Source: Pithys albifrons albifrons (Eukaryota; Chordata; Aves; Passeriformes; Thamnophilidae). Taken from it: a stretch of 64,000 nt of DNA. Each line of letters starts with the position of its first letter. Position 1 is the stretch's first letter. Where the stretch lies: NCBI RefSeq assembly GCF_047495875.1, contig NC_092485.1:4350890-4414889 (forward strand), in the 5' to 3' direction. The notes under the pieces are model-generated. The model searched no databases. It was not told the DNA's origin and was given only the letters and a program-made list of their open reading frames with translations. Below, piece after piece: positions 59,454-64,000 of the stretch. The translations under genes were made by a program, and so were the position numbers.

Positions 59454-62400
59454 ACTGGAGCAAACAAGGGGGCTGGAGCCGCCCGTGCTCACGTTCCCTC
59501 GCCGTGCGTGTCCTCAGGCACCATTGATTCAGTCTCGCCACCTCCTCCTGGGATGGTGCTCCATGAGTCACAGCAGGTTGGAAAAGGAAGGAGAAGGAAG
59601 CTCTCTCCTGCACTGGCACAGCAGGAGGTCCCTGAGGACACTGTCCTGCTGCTCCTCACCGTGGGTGCCACCACAGCCCCAAACACTTCTCCCCTTGGCG
59701 AGCCACGAACATGCTGCGCTCACCCAGATTGGCAAGATATCCCTGTCCAAGAGCTTGCACAGGAGAAACTCACCTCCCACAGGCAATTCCAAGGAAAGTG
59801 AGGATCAGGCCCACACTGGCACCTTGAGCTGTTCATTTGCCCAGGCTGCCCCTCTTTACCCCATGCTCACCCTGGGCACTCCAGCTGCTCTTGCAGGGAG
59901 AGTGGTTTTATTTCGATGTGTATTTTGATCACACCTGATTGGCCTCAGTCCCGAGCAGAGCAGCACACACTGTGTGCCTCACCTGTGCAGCAACCACCCC
60001 TCCAACAGAGCTTACCCAGACCCCACGCCATTCCCAGCAGCTCCCCTTGGGACGTGTCTGCACCACAGGGGTTAAAATAAACTCTTCTTAAGTTACAGCA
60101 AGAATAAACCTACAGTGAAGAGAGACAAGTTGTCATCCTCCCCACTTATCAGCAGGGAAGCAAAGCAGAGGTTCCCCCTGCCTGGATCACACACAGAGGC
60201 TTTGGATTCCCCTGACCCTGCTAACACAGGGCAAGGAGCATTTTTTCCTAATAAAGCAAAAGGGTTTCTCTTCAAAGGATTTTCCTCTTCTAATCTTCCC
60301 CTGCAAACTTGTTGCCAACTGGCGTCAGCTGCTTTACACATTTGGAGAGTCAGTCCTTTGCACATGTTGTTCCCACCTCATGCAGCACCAGAAAGGCAAA
60401 GCCCCTGACTGAACTGAGCCTTTAATGCCAGAATATTTGGGAACCCCACAGGTAATCACCCCAAAGCTGCCCCAGTTCCCCCAGTTCAGAGGGAGTGGGC
60501 AGCAGAAGGACATGGGAGCAGCAAAGCTTCGTTCCGCTTTTACTGTTTATGAACTACAGGAGAGAAATAAAATCACGAGTCCCAAAGCCCATAAGAGGAA
60601 TTATGTTACCAAACAGAGGGAAATTCATGGTTCAACCACAAAGCAAGAACAATTAAACGTGCAGCTCAGGAAACCTCCCCCACATCGTCGTGGCTCTTAT
60701 ATAAACCCTTACATTAACCCCATCCCCACTGCTTACACCCACCACAACCTGCCCTGCTCAGGCAGAGGTGATGGGACTTTCCCAAGCTGGGGATCATTTC
60801 TGCTCTGCCCACACACACAGAGCCACAGGCAGAGGGTTTTAAGCCCCAACAGACCACGCAAAACCTTCACCTCCACATTTTTTTGCCTGGAGGAGCCAGG
60901 CATGGGGCTGGCAGTGTCCCAGCCTGCCATGCCAGGGGGACTGTTTGGAAGGATGACTGCTGCTCCCTCACAGGGTGGCTTCATCCAAGCCTCATGGCTT
61001 GCAAGGCAGAACAGCACCAGGCATCAGCTACCCAACTTCCAGAGGTGCCATCAGCGCCTGGGCGGATGGTGAGGCTTTGACTGTTCAGGCAAGACACAAA
61101 CACAGCCAGCTCCATCCTCCACAAAAGGCTCCTCCACGTTCTCTGGCCTCGAGGAAGATGAAACAGTTGGAAAAAGGATCCGCAGCAAGAGAGAATTATT
61201 TAGACTAGAAAGAGCTACAAACAGGGAGCAAGACAGGAGAGGCAATTCAGGCTGAGCAAATGTGACCTGACACACACACACTTGAGCTGCTCGGCCGCAT
61301 TCTCTGAGCCTGAATTACGGGAGCGCTCACAGGAAGACCTGGAGCCACCGCAGCGAGCTCAGGGAAAGCTCTGCCAGCGCGTGGCCTGAGACGAGCAACA
61401 AGCCAGGCATGAAGGGAGCTGAACTCCCTTCCAGGAGCAGATGTCGGAGCAGAGGCAGATGTCGGAGCGGCCACCTCGTCCCTGCTCCTGTGGGCGATTT
61501 TGCAACAGGGCGGAGGATGGAAAGGAGGGAAGAGGCAGCTCTTGCCCGGAGCTTTCACAAGGGGCCTCGCTCTCCTGCCGTGGTTGCACAACCCTCCGTG
61601 CCCGGGTGCTGCCAATTTCCTTGCCCGCAGCTCCCACGGGGGTCTGTGCCCAGTGCGGGATGCTCGGGACTCCCTAGCCCCGCAGCCCCCCTGCCCAGGG
61701 CATCTGCTGAGCATTTCCTCGCCCTTCCCCGCGACAGATGCAGCAGCTATTCAGCCTTTTCAGCCTGCAACAAAAGCCTCTCAAGGCACACAAAGGCAAG
61801 GAGCAGAAGAGAGGACTGGGCTTAACTAAGAGCCACCTGCCAGGGGCCCGTGCCCCCCGTGCTATTGGGGCGCTGCCCCCCGGCCAGCCCCGCTCTGCAG
61901 AGCCCATTTCCCAGCAGCAAAAAAGCTTCTTGGCACACTGATTTCAAGTGCCAAAGTGGGTACCCAGGAGCAGCACCCTGGGTGTTGAGGGAAGGGCACC
62001 AGCACTGTGGGGACATCGTGGATGAGGAGGGTGGAAACAGGAGACAGGGAGGTGGGCGGGAGGCGGCTGCAAAACTCACAGGAAAGAGTCAAAGCAGGTA
62101 AATGGCAACAAAGCAGCAGCACGAAGCATCCCCACTGAGTCACGCTGCAGCAGCAGGTTGGAGCTGGTGTTTAATGAAGAGAAATAAAGAGTTTCAGCCT
62201 CACATATCTGAGAAAAACAAAATTAGGGGGTTATTCAGTCCTGTGTTTTTGTTTTGGGATCATCCTCTTCCTTCCATCCATCAGCAGCAGTGCTGGGTTT
62301 TGCTGACTCACCCAATGCTCATCTCTCCTGGAGGCACCGGGGCTGGCATGAGGAGCCAGGATCAGCCCAGGCATGAGCCATGGTTAGCAAGGTCCCATGT

Positions 62401-64000
62401 ACATCTGGGCACAGAGAAGGTCTGCCAGAGGTCCCAGGGAGCAGGTCTGGCTGGACTGATGGAGCCACCACCCTGGCCAGGACCTCCCCATGAATCCAGT
62501 GGGAACAAAGCACGTCATGATGGCCAAAATGCCCCAAGCCAGCCCATTCCCTTCTACAGGCATCCAAGATGCCCCTTCCCACCAGTAGCCACCACGATGC
62601 AGGGAAGGGACTGTTTGTCTTGGGCCAGCAGAAGCCACAGCCCTGCTCCAAATGGAGCTGCTCTGGGGGGGATGCTCAGAGACCCCTCTCTGCAAACCAA
62701 TCCCCTGCACCCTGCACGCCCCTGCTGCATCTGCCAGGGCCTTTTATCCACACAATCCAAAGTGAAAGGAAAATAAGGAGCCCCAGGAAGGGCGGGTATG
62801 TTCCCGCAGGAGCAGCCAGTGGATCTGCTCCAACACAGCCCCTTCAATTCCACCTCCTTGCAGAGCTTGGGGCCGGGGTGAGCTCCTCCTCCCAACCCCT
62901 CCCCAAGGCCTGTCCCTTGCAGGATCTATCAGAGTCGATGAGGTGAACGGAAAAGCGCACAGATGTGCTTTTATCATAGGAAGTGGGTGATATTTGCAGG
63001 TGTGATTAATACCGAAGTAAACATTTAATGTAAAACATTAACTCAGCGCTGACCTCTGTCCTTTGTGCTCTCCTCCCACAGGCACAGCTTGAAAAACCCC
63101 TTCTCTCTGGCTCGGCACGGTGCCACCTCCACCAGCCCCACATCCCACGGCCGGGGCTTCCCCTCCACGTCACACAGATGGACCACACAGCCCACGGAGC
63201 ATCTTTTTGGATCCCTTGCTCCACCAGCCTCACACCAATCCTGGGAACAAGCCTGCCTGATCCCACTGTTACCTCCGACCCCAGGGGCAGCTTTGGATTC
63301 CCCACAGCTACATCCCAGAGCTGCTTTTATGCTTGGATATGACCACCCATTCCTTACATTTAAAGCTGGAAGGGATTTCAGGGAGAGGTTTGGATGGCCC
63401 AGATCCACATCTGCAAGCATTGGAGCCACGAAGCCCTGCCAGAAGCCCCATGACACCCACCACTTCCCAGCAGCTCCTGGGCTTGTGCTCTGCCCAAAAA
63501 TGAAGTTTCTCAGGGCTCAGCCCATGGGCAGGGGCCCCTATGGGATAGATGAGTGTCTGCCAACCCCCCCAGCACAGTGATCCTTCCTGCTGCCTTTCAA
63601 CACAGGTCTAAGAGCAGCATAAATAAATACATATATATTTAAAGCAGGAAAAAACAAGCCAAAACACAAAGCTGCACCAAGGCCAAGCTCTGGTGAAGCA
63701 TCATTCACCCCCAGCGCTGGGAGCAGCACGGCCTCGGGGTGTGTTTCCTGCACCAGTGCCAAGGCTGAGGAGGGTTCCATTTACGCACCCTCAAAGCTCA
63801 GTGACGACAGCACGTTTTGCATCATTCTGTTCTTTCTCAGCTGTTTATTTAACACAGTTTCACCTTTGTCACGGGCTTTGTCAACACCAGGGCACAGCAA
63901 ACACCTTCCTGAGATGAGCCTGGGATGTGCAACCCAGCCATGATGCTCTCTCTGCTTTTGTGGGGTGGCCCCTGCAGGGATGCAGAGCGGAGCATCCCCC

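Larger units (their letters stand above)
55598..64000 (-). other. MAPKAPK2: MAPKAPK2 intron 1 (partial)
   Basis: All sequence from exon 2 to the window end should be intron 1. I searched on the minus strand for the expected exon 1 end (coding for KFALK before a GT donor) and did not find it. A CpG-richer block lies at about 61290-61700. Simple repeats occur at 59205-59270 and 59409-59452. I see no other gene. Confidence 0.7.

Noticed and set aside
61300..61900. MAPKAPK2 exon 1 inside the window
   Set aside because: The GC-rich block does not encode the glycine loop or the expected end before exon 2 on the minus strand, so exon 1 must lie beyond 64000.

Overview
This is a vertebrate, almost certainly avian, genomic window. 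Intron-containing immune genes are spread over 64 kb. The dispersed repeats are CR1-type LINE 3' ends (the pattern catagaatggtttgggttgg and its reverse complement), as in bird genomes. The polymeric Ig receptor has four Ig domains, the avian form, instead of the five of mammals. The gene order matches the conserved IL10 cytokine locus (human 1q32). I ran no alignment. Gene calls rest on reading the spliced proteins and checking that every splice phase closes.

Layout: (1) 1-5.8 kb holds no recognisable gene. It has a 16-copy 20-bp minisatellite, an AT-rich simple repeat, and a long hairpin that overlaps a near-perfect MAF recognition element. (2) PIGR lies on + at 6746-12877 (10 coding exons, 659 codons), with a possible noncoding first exon near 5.82-5.97 kb. 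(3) An IL19/IL20-type cytokine lies on - at 18985-16859 (5 exons, 176 aa), convergent with PIGR. (4) About 16 kb of noncoding DNA separates the divergent cytokine promoters. It holds CR1 pieces, a 4 x 99-bp array, a candidate AP-1/IRF composite site and a recent 3 x 175-bp array ending about 0.5 kb before the IL10 TATA box. (5) IL10 lies on + at 34997-37944 (5 exons, 177 aa), with an AU-rich 3' region probably ending after the AATAAA at 39451. (6) About 10 kb of intergenic DNA contains CR1 fragments. (7) MAPKAPK2 lies on - with exons 2-10 at 55597-50855 and a 3' UTR to about 49.56 kb. Exon 1 is beyond the right edge, so 55.6-64.0 kb is intron 1.

Functionally this is a mucosal-immunity and inflammation block. 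PIGR carries polymeric IgA/IgM across epithelium. The IL19-like cytokine and IL10 are class II helical cytokines with the same five-exon, phase-0 plan. MAPKAPK2 is the p38-activated kinase known to stabilise AU-rich cytokine mRNAs. The IL10 transcript here has the AU-rich 3' region that such control would use. No unknown protein system stands out. The less expected signals are noncoding: the tandem array next to the IL10 promoter, the composite AP-1/IRF site, and the hairpin with its MAF-type site upstream of PIGR.
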